From: Azospirillum brasilense
GTDB taxonomy: Bacteria > Pseudomonadota > Alphaproteobacteria > Azospirillales > Azospirillaceae
Assembly (NCBI RefSeq): GCF_007827815.1
Contig: NZ_VITH01000010.1
Location: 194,670 to 258,669 of the forward strand
Reading direction: 5' to 3'
Length of the DNA: 64,000 bases
In this document: positions 16,361-24,586 of the stretch, one piece after another
How the letters are laid out: each line of letters starts with the position of its first letter
Numbering within the stretch: the first letter of the stretch is position 1
Notes under the pieces: generated by a model
What the model saw: only the letters and a program-made list of their open reading frames with translations
The model's database searches: none
Told to the model about the DNA's origin: nothing
Program-made: the position numbers and the translations under genes

Positions 16361-17720
16361 CGCCTCCGAACACATCCTGTTCCTGACCGGCGCGCTGGCC
16401 GAGACCCGCCTGCGTCATGTCCTGGCTTCCTTGGAACCTCTGGAATTCCGGGCCACCGTGGTCAATCTCGGCATCAAGGTCGCGGCGCTGGCGACGACGG
16501 AGATCGTGCTGCGCCGCCTCGCCTCGACCGAGGGGGCTGACCGCGTCCTGCTGCCGGGGCGGTTCCGCGGCGACCTCGCCCGGCTGTCCGCCCATTTCGG
16601 CGTGCCCTTCGAGCGCGGCCCCGACGAACTGGAGGATCTGCCCCAGCATTTCCGCCGTCAGGCCGCTCCGCTCGACCTCAGCCGCCACCATACGAAAATC
16701 TTCGCCGAGATCGTCGAGGCGCCGCTGCTCGGCGTGCCGGCGATCCTGGAGCGCGCCGCCCGCTTCGCGGCGGACGGGGCCGACGTGATCGACCTCGGCG
16801 GACTGCCCGACCATCCCTTCCCCCATCTGGAGGAGGCGGTGACGGCGCTGCGCGAGGCCGGTCACACGGTCAGCGTCGATTCCCTCGATCCCAGGGAGCT
16901 GTTGCGCGGCGCCGGAGCGGGGGCCGCCTACCTGCTCAGCCTGACCGAGGAGACCGCCTGGGTCGCCCGCGAGACCGACGCGGTGCCCATCGTCATCCCC
17001 ACCACGCCGGGCGATCTCCCCTCGCTCGACCGGGCGCTGGACGCCATCCGCGGCGCCGGGCGGCGCTGCATCGCCGACCCGGTCCTGGAGCCGATCCACC
17101 ATGGCTTCACCGACTCCCTGCTGCGCTACCGCGAAGTCCGGGCGCGCCATCCCAACCTGGAAATCCTGATGGGTGTCGGCAACGTCACCGAGCTGACCGA
17201 CGCCGACACGCCGGGGATGACCGCGCTGCTGATGGGGATCGTCTCCGAGCTGCGCATCGACCACATCCTGACGGTGCAGGTCAGCCCCCATTGCCGCCGC
17301 ACGATCCGCGAGTTCGACGCGGCGCGGCGCCAGTTCTTCGCCGCCGCGGAGGCCGGCGCCCTGCCCCGCAACTTCGGCAACGCCCTGCTCTGCCTGCGCG
17401 ACCGCAAGCCCTTCACCAGCACGCCGGAACAGGTGGCCGACCTCGCCGCCCGCATCCGTGACCCGAACTACCGGATCGAGGTGACGGAACAAGGCGTCCA
17501 TCTCTACAACCGCGATGGGCACCATGTGGCCGGCGATCCCTTCGCCCTGCTCCCCCACATCGATCCCCGAACCGATATGGGGCACGCCTTCTATCTCGGG
17601 GCGGAGCTGGCGCGCGCGCAGATCGCGTGGCAGCTCGGCAAGCGCTACAGCCAGGACAACGAACTGCGCTGGGGCGTGGCGGTGGACGCTCCGGAAGGCA
17701 CGGGAGGGTGCGGGACATGA
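16353..17720 (+). CDS. Dihydropteroate synthase-like protein (DUF6513), H4MPT cluster
   Basis: About 455 residues. The N-terminus EHILFLTGALAETRLRHVLA is typical of the family and supports the start at 16353; ATGs at 16302 and 16338 are in frame. A central pterin-binding TIM-barrel part shows ADGADVIDLGG and HTVSVDSLDPREL, followed by IADPVLEPIHHGF and MGVGNVTELTDAD. Archaeal relatives have been proposed to join the pterin to the ribofuranosyl-aminobenzene unit made by beta-RFAP synthase (here 28942-29937) in H4MPT synthesis. The gene overlaps the kinase gene upstream by 8 bp and the DUF447 gene downstream by 4 bp. Confidence 0.85.
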   Translation: MADASEHILFLTGALAETRLRHVLASLEPLEFRATVVNLGIKVAALATTEIVLRRLASTEGADRVLLPGRFRGDLARLSAHFGVPFERGPDELEDLPQHFRRQAAPLDLSRHHTKIFAEIVEAPLLGVPAILERAARFAADGADVIDLGGLPDHPFPHLEEAVTALREAGHTVSVDSLDPRELLRGAGAGAAYLLSLTEETAWVARETDAVPIVIPTTPGDLPSLDRALDAIRGAGRRCIADPVLEPIHHGFTDSLLRYREVRARHPNLEILMGVGNVTELTDADTPGMTALLMGIVSELRIDHILTVQVSPHCRRTIREFDAARRQFFAAAEAGALPRNFGNALLCLRDRKPFTSTPEQVADLAARIRDPNYRIEVTEQGVHLYNRDGHHVAGDPFALLPHIDPRTDMGHAFYLGAELARAQIAWQLGKRYSQDNELRWGVAVDAPEGTGGCGT

Positions 17721-18295
17721 CCTTCATCCGCGAAACCGTCATCACGAGCTGCGACGCGGCGGGCAACGTCCACGTGGCCCCCATGGGCGCTACGGTGACC
17801 GAGACCGGCTATGTCCTGGCCCCCTTCCGTCCCTCGCGCACGCTCGACAACCTGCTCGCCACGCGCTGCGCGGTGGTGAACTTCACCGACGACGTTCGGG
17901 TCTTCGCCGGCTGCGTCACCGGGCGGCGGCGCGACTGGCCGACCGTCCCGGCGGAACGCGTCCGCGGCGCGGTGCTTGCCGGGGCGCTGGCGCACGAGGA
18001 GGTGGAGGTGGCCGCAATCGAGGATGACGGCGTGCGCCCGCGTCTGGACTGCCGCCCGGTGCATCTCGCCACCCACCGGCCCTTCCGTGGCTTCAACCGG
18101 GCGCAGGCCGCGGTGGTGGAGGGGGCGATTCTGGTCAGCCGCCTGCACCTCCTGCCGACCGAAAAGGTCGACCGCGAAATCGACTATCTGTCCATCGCCA
18201 TCGGCAAGACCGCCGGTCCTGACGAGTTGGAGGCGTGGGGCTGGCTGCTCGACCGCATCGCCGAACACCGGGCGGGCGGGGACGACGCGCCATGA
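17717..18295 (+). CDS. DUF447-family protein of H4MPT cluster
   Basis: A 192-residue protein of the archaeal-type DUF447 family, probably a flavin-binding split-barrel protein (VHVAPMGATVTETGYVLAPF, RCAVVNFTDDVRVFAGCVTG, HRPFRGFNRAQAAVVEGAIL). It recurs in methylotroph H4MPT clusters and has no settled reaction; a reductive step in cofactor synthesis is the usual guess. ATGA overlaps with both neighbours show it is translated as part of the operon. Confidence 0.82.
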   Translation: MTFIRETVITSCDAAGNVHVAPMGATVTETGYVLAPFRPSRTLDNLLATRCAVVNFTDDVRVFAGCVTGRRRDWPTVPAERVRGAVLAGALAHEEVEVAAIEDDGVRPRLDCRPVHLATHRPFRGFNRAQAAVVEGAILVSRLHLLPTEKVDREIDYLSIAIGKTAGPDELEAWGWLLDRIAEHRAGGDDAP

Positions 18296-18996
18296 CCCGG
18301 CTGCTCGCCAGCGTCGCGTCCCTGACGGAATTGACGCTCGCCGCGCGGGGCGGGGCGGACATCCTGGATTTGAAGGCCCCCAAGGCGGGTGCGCTGGGCG
18401 CTTGGCCGTTGGACGGCATCGTGCGTGCCGTCGACACGGCCCGGCAGTGGCTCATCCGCGCGCCATTGAGCGCCACGGTGGGCGACCTGCCGATGGCGCC
18501 TGCGACCGTGACGAGGCGCGTGGCCGAGACCTGGGCCTGCGGCGTCGATTACGTGAAGATCGGTCTGTTTCCGTCCGGCGATCCGGCGGGCTGCGTGGCC
18601 GCGCTGGAGTCGGAGGCCCGGCGCGGCACCCGCATCGTCGCCGTGCTGTTCGCCGATCTTTGGACCGACCCCGGCACTCTGCTTCCCGACATCGCGAAAG
18701 CCGGCTTCGCCGGAGCCATGCTCGACACCGCCGGAAAGGGTTGCGGCGGGTTGCTACGGCACAAGACGGTCGACGAGGTGGAACGCTTCCTGGATCAGGC
18801 GCGCGGCCTCGGCCTGTTCACCGGCCTCGCCGGATCGCTGCGGCGGGACGACATTCCGGCCCTGCTGCCGCTCGCCCCCGATTATCTCGGCTTCCGCACC
18901 GCGCTGTGCGCCGGTGCCGACCGGGGCGGCGCGTTGGACCCGACCGCGCTCGCGGCGATCCGCGACGCCGTCCCGAGGCACCCCATCGGCGGGTGA
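18292..18996 (+). CDS. mfnB: (5-formylfuran-3-yl)methyl phosphate synthase
   Basis: A 234-residue DUF556/MfnB enzyme that condenses two glyceraldehyde-3-phosphate molecules to the furan precursor of methanofuran. The Schiff-base lysine region DILDLKAPKAGALGA (K28), DYVKIGLF (K89) and MLDTAGKGCGGLL (K149) are all present. It is last in the operon 15228-18996, with the ATG inside the ATGA overlap at 18292. With MfnE-, MfnD- and MfnF-like genes also in the window, most of the methanofuran pathway is encoded here. Confidence 0.93.
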   Translation: MTRLLASVASLTELTLAARGGADILDLKAPKAGALGAWPLDGIVRAVDTARQWLIRAPLSATVGDLPMAPATVTRRVAETWACGVDYVKIGLFPSGDPAGCVAALESEARRGTRIVAVLFADLWTDPGTLLPDIAKAGFAGAMLDTAGKGCGGLLRHKTVDEVERFLDQARGLGLFTGLAGSLRRDDIPALLPLAPDYLGFRTALCAGADRGGALDPTALAAIRDAVPRHPIGG

Positions 18997-19018
18997 CGGC
19001 GCCGGGTGACGGCGACGG

Positions 19019-19420
19019 CTACTGCCCTGTGCCCGACTTTGGTGGTTCGGACGCGTTGGTGCCGCCCTGCGTCACCGACCCGCCACCGATGGTGCCCTGA
19101 CGCTGTCCGGCCAGGGAGTTGTCCGGCAGAGCGCCCGTGCCGCTCGTGGCGCCGCCCGAGGAACCGGACGGCGACGTCTGAGGAGCAGTCGAGCCGGACG
19201 TTCCACTCTGGCCGCCGCCCTGCGTGACCCCGCCTCCGACGGTGCCCTGCCGCTGCCCGGCCAGGGAGTTGTCCGGCAGCGCCCCGGTCGACGGGCTGGT
19301 CTGGCTTCCGGAGCCTTGAGGCATCGCGCCGCTCGTGGATTGGGCGGACGCCGGGACCGCCGCCAGGGCGGCGGCAAAGGCCAGCGCGGATGCGCCGGCC
19401 AGGATGTTCACCTGTTTCAT
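19019..19420 (-). CDS. Exported Gly/Ser/Thr-rich protein with internal duplication
   Basis: A 133-residue protein of no recognised family. It has a signal peptide (MKQVNILAGASALAFAAALA, cleavage near ASA|QS) and a ribosome binding site GGAGGA nine bases before ATG. The mature protein has no predicted fold: it is Gly, Ser, Thr, Gln and Pro rich, and a block of about 22 residues occurs twice (TGALPDNSLAGQRQGTVGGG near 53 and TGALPDNSLAGQRQGTIGGG near 97). It has no Cys. It lies downstream of and convergent with mfnB. A periplasmic or surface low-complexity protein; function unknown. Confidence 0.75.
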   Translation of the reverse strand: MKQVNILAGASALAFAAALAAVPASAQSTSGAMPQGSGSQTSPSTGALPDNSLAGQRQGTVGGGVTQGGGQSGTSGSTAPQTSPSGSSGGATSGTGALPDNSLAGQRQGTIGGGSVTQGGTNASEPPKSGTGQ

Positions 19421-19462
19421 GGGACATGTCCTCCGGCAAATCATTCGGTGTTTTTTACGCCT

Positions 19463-19645
19463 CTAACCCGCGTCCTTCGTGCTGCGGTTCTGGCGGGACG
19501 CTTCGCCCATGCGGCCGATGTCCTCCTTCGCCCGCTCGTCCCGACCGGCGTCCTGCGGTTGGTCCTTCTTGAATTCCTGCTCACTGCCGAGAACGCTCTT
19601 CTCGCCGCGCGGCTGGTCCTGCGGTTTGTCGGAATTTCCCGTCAT
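19463..19645 (-). CDS. Small hydrophilic protein (60 residues)
   Basis: Charged and disordered-looking, with Asp, Glu, Lys, Arg and Gln dominating; it starts MTGNSDKPQDQPRGEK and ends with SRQNRSTKDAG. There is no Cys, Trp or membrane segment. The ribosome binding site GGTGGAGGAAACGTC before the ATG at 19645 is excellent, which is the main support for a real gene. The composition resembles small stress-related hydrophilic proteins. It is upstream of the low-complexity exported protein and downstream of the ABC permease on the same strand. Confidence 0.65.
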   Translation of the reverse strand: MTGNSDKPQDQPRGEKSVLGSEQEFKKDQPQDAGRDERAKEDIGRMGEASRQNRSTKDAG

Positions 19646-19755
19646 GACGTTTCCTCCACCCGAGCCCGCCCAGCGGGATGACCGGACGGTCGTCTGTTCC
19701 ATCAACCGCAGGTCGCCGGGCACGGTTCCGCCCGTCGTGTCACCCCTGTTCCGCC

Positions 19756-20571
19756 TTATCCTTGTTCCGCCGGGCCGCCGCGGCGGGCCCAGAAGCCTCG
19801 TCCGGGATCGTAGGCGAGGATCGCCGCTCCCAGGAACAGCGCGAGGCAGGCGGTGACGGCCAGGAAGGCCGTGCCGTTGACTTGCAGGTACAGCGCGAAG
19901 CGGATCAGCTCGACGGCCTGCGTGAAGGGATTGATCCCGGCGATCCAGGCGAGCGTCGGGCTGCCCTCGCGGATGCGCCACAGCGGGTAGAGCGCCGAGG
20001 AGGCGAAGAACATCGGAAAGATGACGAAGTTCATCACGCCCGCAAAGTTCTCCAGTTGCCGGATGAAGGAGGACAGCAGCAGGCCGAGCGCGCCCAGCAT
20101 CAGCCCGCTCAGCACCAGCGCCGGCAGCACCGCGAGATAGCCGAGTTCGGGCGGCTGGACGCCCCAGAACCAGGCGATGGCGAGGAAGACATAGACCTGG
20201 GCGATCGACACCAGAACGCCGGCCAGCAGTTTGCAGACCAGCAGGTACCAGCGCGGCAGCGGGCTGACCAGCAGGGTCTTCATGCTGCCCATCTCCCGGT
20301 CGTAGACCATGGACAGCGAACTCTGCATCCCGTTGAACAGCTGGATCATCGCCACCAGCCCCGGCGTCACGTAATCCTCGTAGAGGATGTAGGTCTCGTA
20401 GGGCGGAATGATCGACAGGCCGAGCACGGCGCGGAAGCCCACCGCGAAGATGGCCAGCCAGACCAGCGGGCGCACCAGGGCGGCGAAGAAGCGCTCGCGC
20501 TGGTGCACGAAGCGCAGCCCCTCGCGGACAATGACCGCGCGCAGGCAACGCCAGTGGAGCGTCGCGTTCAT
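19756..20571 (-). CDS. ABC-2 type permease of PQQ-associated ABC system (PedC-like)
   Basis: A 271-residue inner-membrane permease with six membrane segments (for example FFAALVRPLVWLAIFAVGF, LGALGLLLSS, MNFVIFPMFFASSALYP). It matches the permease that accompanies PQQ-dependent alcohol oxidation genes. The start at 20571 overlaps the ATPase stop by 4 bp. With the ATPase, beta-propeller and binding protein upstream it forms the complete PQQ-linked ABC set. The cargo is not known; import or export of PQQ, a metal chelate or a maturation factor are all open. Confidence 0.9.
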   Translation of the reverse strand: MNATLHWRCLRAVIVREGLRFVHQRERFFAALVRPLVWLAIFAVGFRAVLGLSIIPPYETYILYEDYVTPGLVAMIQLFNGMQSSLSMVYDREMGSMKTLLVSPLPRWYLLVCKLLAGVLVSIAQVYVFLAIAWFWGVQPPELGYLAVLPALVLSGLMLGALGLLLSSFIRQLENFAGVMNFVIFPMFFASSALYPLWRIREGSPTLAWIAGINPFTQAVELIRFALYLQVNGTAFLAVTACLALFLGAAILAYDPGRGFWARRGGPAEQG

Positions 20572-21362
20572 TCCCGGGTCCCCTTCGCCGTCAGCCGGGC
20601 GAAGGCGTCGCCCAGGGTCGCGGCGCCGGTGGCGGCGCACACCTCCTCCACCCGCCCGGCGGCCAGCACGCGCCCGCGGTGCAGCACCACGACGCCGTCG
20701 CCGTCGCGCGCCTCGTCGATCAGGTGGGTTGCCCACAGCACGGCCAGCCCGCGCTCCCGGCAGAGGTCGTGCACATGGTCGAGGACCTGCCGACGCAGCT
20801 CGATGTCGAGCCCGACGGTCGGCTCGTCCAGCAGCAGCAGGCTCGGGCGATGCAGCAGCGCGCGGGCGATCTCCACCCGTCGCCGCTGCCCACCGGACAG
20901 GGTGCGCACCCGCTCGTCCGCGCGCTCGGACAAACCGATGCGGGCCAGTTCCTCGCCCGCCCGGGCTTCGATGTCGGCGGATGCCAAGCCATGCAGCCCG
21001 CCGTGGTAGCGCAGGTTCTGGATGACGGTCAGATCCGGATCGAGTGTGGGCTGCTGGAACACCACGCCGATGCGCGCCAGCGCCTGGGCAGGGTGCCGGC
21101 GCATGTCGGCACCGAAGACGCGGATGCTCCCCTGGCGGGTGTTGTAGAGTCGCGTGATCAGCGAGAAGAGCGTCGTCTTGCCGGCACCGTTGAGCCCCAG
21201 CAGCACGGTGAACCGCCCCGCGGGAACGCCGAACGACACGCCGTCCAGCGCCGCCCGCGCCCCGAAGCTGTGGCTCAGCCCCTCGACCGCCAGGACCGGG
21301 GCCGCCGCGGCGTCACCGGAACGGGCTTGCGGGTCGGGTGGCGCGGTGTCGAAGCAATCCAT
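20568..21362 (-). CDS. ABC transporter ATPase of PQQ-associated ABC system
   Basis: A 264-residue ATPase. Walker A is GLNGAGKTT, the signature is LSGGQRRRVEIARAL and Walker B is LLLLDEPTVGLD, all intact. The start at 21362 is chosen for GGAGACGAC just upstream; an in-frame extension to 21458 would be translated from a palindromic repeat block and is rejected. It overlaps the permease by 4 bp. A repeat-containing spacer of about 175 bp separates it from the beta-propeller gene. Confidence 0.92.
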   Translation of the reverse strand: MDCFDTAPPDPQARSGDAAAAPVLAVEGLSHSFGARAALDGVSFGVPAGRFTVLLGLNGAGKTTLFSLITRLYNTRQGSIRVFGADMRRHPAQALARIGVVFQQPTLDPDLTVIQNLRYHGGLHGLASADIEARAGEELARIGLSERADERVRTLSGGQRRRVEIARALLHRPSLLLLDEPTVGLDIELRRQVLDHVHDLCRERGLAVLWATHLIDEARDGDGVVVLHRGRVLAAGRVEEVCAATGAATLGDAFARLTAKGTRE

Positions 21363-21403
21363 GTCGTCTCCATCGCCGGGAGCCGTTGCGTTCGCCTGCT
21401 TAG

Positions 21404-21522
21404 CCCTCTCCTCTCCGGGGAGAGGGTGGCCCGCAGGGCCGATGAGGGGGATGTCCATGGCGGTATGTCCAGCAAAAGCGCAACCCCCTCACCCTAACCC
21501 TCTCCCCAGAGGGGAGAGGGGA
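21404..21522. repeat. Palindromic intergenic repeat pair between ABC ATPase and beta-propeller genes
   Basis: Two hairpins of the same family as 2315-2454. The first, at 21404-21426, has arms CCCTCTCC and GGAGAGGG. The second, near 21500-21522, has arms CCCTCTCC and GGGAGAGGG. They enclose a spacer of about 70 bp including the inverted CCCTCA/TGAGGG boundaries. It sits inside the minus-strand operon and may affect mRNA stability between the two genes. Confidence 0.8.
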
Positions 21523-21537
21523 TATCGAAAGCCTCCA

Positions 21538-22518
21538 TTACGGCTTGACGATCACGCCCCAGGGCGCGCCGCCGACCGAGATCGACTTCACGACCCGACC
21601 GCGCTCCAGATCCATCACCGACATGTCGTTGCTGACGCCGTTCGTCGTGTAGAGGCGCTTCTCGTCCGGCGACAGCGCCAGATTCCACACGCGCTGGCCG
21701 ACGAGGTGGTAGCGCTTCACCTCGTAGGTCTTGGCGTCGATCTCGGCGACCCGGTTGGCCGGGCCGAGGGCGACGAAGGCCCGTTGCCCGTCGCTGGTCA
21801 GCTGGATGCCGACCGGCTGGATGGATTCGCGCGGCACGCCCTGGACCGCGAAGCTGATCTTATGAACGAGCTTGCGCGAGGCCGCGTCGATGACGCTGAC
21901 CGTCCCACCGACCTCCGACGACACCCAGACGAACCGCCCGTCCCCGGTGAACTGGGCGACGCGCGGGCGCGCATCGACCAGCACGTTGTCGATGATCTTG
22001 TGCGATTCCGTGTCGATGAAATGGGCCATGTTCGTCGTTTCGGAGGTGTTCACCAGGATCTTGCCGTCCGGGCTGACGCCCATACCCTCCGGCTCCACCC
22101 CCACCTGGATCTCGCCGATGATCTTCTTGGTCGCGATGTCGACCACCGAGACCATGTTGTCGTCCTCGTTGGCGACGTAGAGCCGGTGCCCCTGCGGGTC
22201 CAGGACAAACAGCTCCGGATCGGGGCCGGAGGGCAGCCGGTCGACGACCTTCTGCGTCGCCACGTCGATGACGTCGATCCGGTTGTCGTCGCCGACGCAA
22301 ACGAAGATCTGAGTCATGTCCTCGTTGAAGGTGATGCCGCGCGGCCGGCGGCCGACCTTGATCGTGGCGACCACCTGCAGCTTGCCGCCGTCCACCACCG
22401 AGACGGTGTTGCTCTTCTCGTTCGAGACGAAGATGGTGTCCGCCTGTGCGGGCTGGGCGACGGCGAAGCCCAGCAACGCTAAAGCGCCGATCCGGGCGGC
22501 TCCTCCGGTTAACGACAT
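21538..22518 (-). CDS. PQQ-associated YVTN beta-propeller protein
   Basis: A 326-residue exported beta-propeller. The signal peptide ends near AQADT. Blades are built from repeated units such as TIFVSNEKSNTVSVVDGGKL, RIDVIDVATQKVV, RLYVANEDDNMVSVVDIATK and SNDMSVMDLERGRVVKSI, roughly seven blades. It matches the propeller that accompanies PQQ-linked ABC genes and belongs to the wide YVTN family. The start at 22518 is favoured by GGGAGGG upstream. Probably a periplasmic partner of the ABC system or of the quinoprotein; no catalytic residues are evident. Confidence 0.9.
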   Translation of the reverse strand: MSLTGGAARIGALALLGFAVAQPAQADTIFVSNEKSNTVSVVDGGKLQVVATIKVGRRPRGITFNEDMTQIFVCVGDDNRIDVIDVATQKVVDRLPSGPDPELFVLDPQGHRLYVANEDDNMVSVVDIATKKIIGEIQVGVEPEGMGVSPDGKILVNTSETTNMAHFIDTESHKIIDNVLVDARPRVAQFTGDGRFVWVSSEVGGTVSVIDAASRKLVHKISFAVQGVPRESIQPVGIQLTSDGQRAFVALGPANRVAEIDAKTYEVKRYHLVGQRVWNLALSPDEKRLYTTNGVSNDMSVMDLERGRVVKSISVGGAPWGVIVKP

Positions 22519-22557
22519 CACGTTCCCTCCCATGGTTGCCCCCTGCCGGGGCTTTTC

Positions 22558-23745
22558 TCAGCGGTTGCGGCACCGGCTTTCCGGGCGATCGTCGCCGAGC
22601 GTGTCGAGTTCCGAGAACTGGTGCAGGTAGCCCGGCTGCGGCGACACCGAGACGAGCACCCGCGGCCCGGCCAGCAGCACCGGCTGCCGAAGCTGCCCGT
22701 CCCAGTCACGGAAGGTCAGCCCCTGCCCCTTGAAGGCCGGCAGGGTGAAGTCCGGGCCGCGCACGAAGGCGGCGAGCGCCGCGGGGTCGGCGGACTTGGT
22801 GCGCGTCGCCGCCTCGCCCACCGCGCGGACGGCCATCCAGGCGGTGTAGTCGCGCGGTCGCATCCAGCGCCCAGCCTGCCGTTCGAAGCGGCTGTGGATC
22901 TGCGTCGCTCCCCACTGCTCGTGCACGCGCGACCACGCGGTCGGGACGAGCCCATGGGTGCCGACGACCGGGCGGGGCAGCCACGTCTGATAGAGCAGAT
23001 ACTCGCCGAACCCGTCCGCCTCGTCGGCGACGACCAGCACGTCGTGCTCGGTGCCCTGGGTGAAGGTGAGGATTTCCGACTGGACGGTGACATGCCCGGT
23101 GTCGACGCGGCGGTTCGCGTCCTCGAAGGTCCAGCGCTTCTCCTCGACGATTTTGGCGCGGTAGCGCTTGGCGGCGGCGCGGATCGCGTCGGCGTAGGCG
23201 GCGTCCTGCGGCGTCCGCCCGACCACCAGCAGCCAGTTCATCCATTTCCGCGAGGCGAGGTACTGGGCCAGCGCGTCGGCCTGCATCCGCCGGCTGGGCG
23301 TGACGTGCAACAGGTTGGCGCGGCAGCGCTCGTTGCGCAGGTCGTCGTCCGGGGCGCGGGTGTTGAAGATCAGCATGTCGGCCGCCTCGGGCGCCGCCGC
23401 GGCGGCGAGCAGGGCGTCCTCCTTCAGGTCGGCGACGAGCAGGCGCACACCCTGCCCGGCGAGGTCGCGCACGGCGTCCTCGACGCGCCCGTCCTCCGGC
23501 ACCGTCACCTCGACCAGATCGAAGCGCTGGTTGAGGAACCGCCCGGTCGTGTTGTTGTCGGCGATGGCGAGGCGGGCGCCCTGGACGCCCTCGTCCTCCG
23601 ACACCGGTTCAAGAAAGGTCTGGGGGATCCGCGGCTCCTCCGCGCGGGTCAGGTAGCCGATGCGTACCACCAGCGGATCGGCGCCCCGGGCCGGAGACCC
23701 GAACAGAACGGCCAGGGCGAGGGTCAGAAGGGCGACGGCCCGCAG
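22558..23745 (-). CDS. Periplasmic binding protein of PQQ-associated ABC system
   Basis: A branched-chain-type binding fold (residues ADPLVVRIGYLTRAEEPRIP onward, then GVQGARLAIADNNTTGRFL, RVRLLVADL-like core, ANLLHVTPSRRMQADAL). It matches the substrate-binding member of PQQ-linked ABC sets. The start is unresolved: the frame is open to 23874 and overlaps fhcC. The first hydrophobic segment (ALRAVALLTLALAVLFGSPA) begins at a CTG near 23745, while GTG at 23832 and ATG at 23874 would add unusual N-termini. An alternative start codon directly after the fhcC stop is likely. The ligand is unknown. Confidence 0.82.
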   Translation of the reverse strand: MRAVALLTLALAVLFGSPARGADPLVVRIGYLTRAEEPRIPQTFLEPVSEDEGVQGARLAIADNNTTGRFLNQRFDLVEVTVPEDGRVEDAVRDLAGQGVRLLVADLKEDALLAAAAAPEAADMLIFNTRAPDDDLRNERCRANLLHVTPSRRMQADALAQYLASRKWMNWLLVVGRTPQDAAYADAIRAAAKRYRAKIVEEKRWTFEDANRRVDTGHVTVQSEILTFTQGTEHDVLVVADEADGFGEYLLYQTWLPRPVVGTHGLVPTAWSRVHEQWGATQIHSRFERQAGRWMRPRDYTAWMAVRAVGEAATRTKSADPAALAAFVRGPDFTLPAFKGQGLTFRDWDGQLRQPVLLAGPRVLVSVSPQPGYLHQFSELDTLGDDRPESRCRNR

Positions 23746-23761
23746 CGCGGGAGGGCGTCCG

Positions 23762-24586
23762 CTAGGCCTCCGACACGATAAGCACTTCTCCGATCCCCCC
23801 GGCCGTCCGGTCGCCGATAAGGCGCCGGGCACGGGTGCCGGCGGTTGGGAATCCACTGGGCCAAGCCCCGCCATCGATCAGCTCCTTCCGCATCAGGTCC
23901 AGAAACAGCCAGTCGTTCATGCCGCCATCGACGAAGCCGGGCGTCACAGCCTCCGGCGCTCGCCGCAGCAGGATGGAGCCGCGGCGCATGGCCTGCCCCG
24001 CACCAGGACCGCAACCGGCACCGACGACGATGGTCCCGGCGATCATCCGGGCGCCGCACAGGCCTCCCACCCGTCCATGGACGGCGATCAGGCCACGGCG
24101 CATCCGCTCGCCGACCCGGTCGCCGGCGTTGCCCATGACGACGACGGAGCCGCCGCTCATGCCGCGCGTGCCGCCGGCCAGCGGTGCTCCCAGGAAGTCC
24201 CCGGCATCGCCCAAGACGCGCAGGCTCCCGCCGGCCATCCCGGCCGCTGCGAAGGCGCCGCAGTTGCCCTCGACGGTCAGCACGCCGCCGCGCATGGCGC
24301 TGCCGGCATAGGCGCCGCACTCCCCCTCGACCCGGAGTTCCCCGGCGGTCATGCCGCTTCCCACCCCGTCGAGCACCGCATCGCCGGGCTGCAGGACCAG
24401 ACCACCGGAGGGGCCGCCGTCCTGAAGCGCGAACAGCGCGTCCAGTCGGTGACGCTCCCGCCCACGGACCAGCATCAGCCCGGCCAACGCCTCCCGACCG
24501 CCCTCAATCAGCCGGTCGGGCAGGACGCCGGTCATATCAATGGGCGGGCCGGCGGAGTCGCGGGTGGTGAGAATGAGTCCGCTCAT
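23762..24586 (-). CDS. fhcC: Formyltransferase/hydrolase complex subunit C
   Basis: A 274-residue subunit of the formyltransferase/hydrolase (Fhc) complex, which transfers the formyl group from formyl-H4MPT to methanofuran and hydrolyses it to formate. It shows the family's Gly-rich beta-helix repeats, with recurrent units GMAGGSLRVLGDAGDFLG, MSGGSVVVMGNAGDRVG and RMIAGTIVVGAGCGPGAG. The start lies in an ATGA overlap with fhcD. The order fhcB-A-D-C matches other methylotrophs. Confidence 0.95.
   Translation of the reverse strand: MSGLILTTRDSAGPPIDMTGVLPDRLIEGGREALAGLMLVRGRERHRLDALFALQDGGPSGGLVLQPGDAVLDGVGSGMTAGELRVEGECGAYAGSAMRGGVLTVEGNCGAFAAAGMAGGSLRVLGDAGDFLGAPLAGGTRGMSGGSVVVMGNAGDRVGERMRRGLIAVHGRVGGLCGARMIAGTIVVGAGCGPGAGQAMRRGSILLRRAPEAVTPGFVDGGMNDWLFLDLMRKELIDGGAWPSGFPTAGTRARRLIGDRTAGGIGEVLIVSEA

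Noticed and set aside
21363..21458. N-terminal extension of the ABC ATPase
   Set aside because: It is translated from the repeat block; the start at 21362 has its own ribosome binding site.
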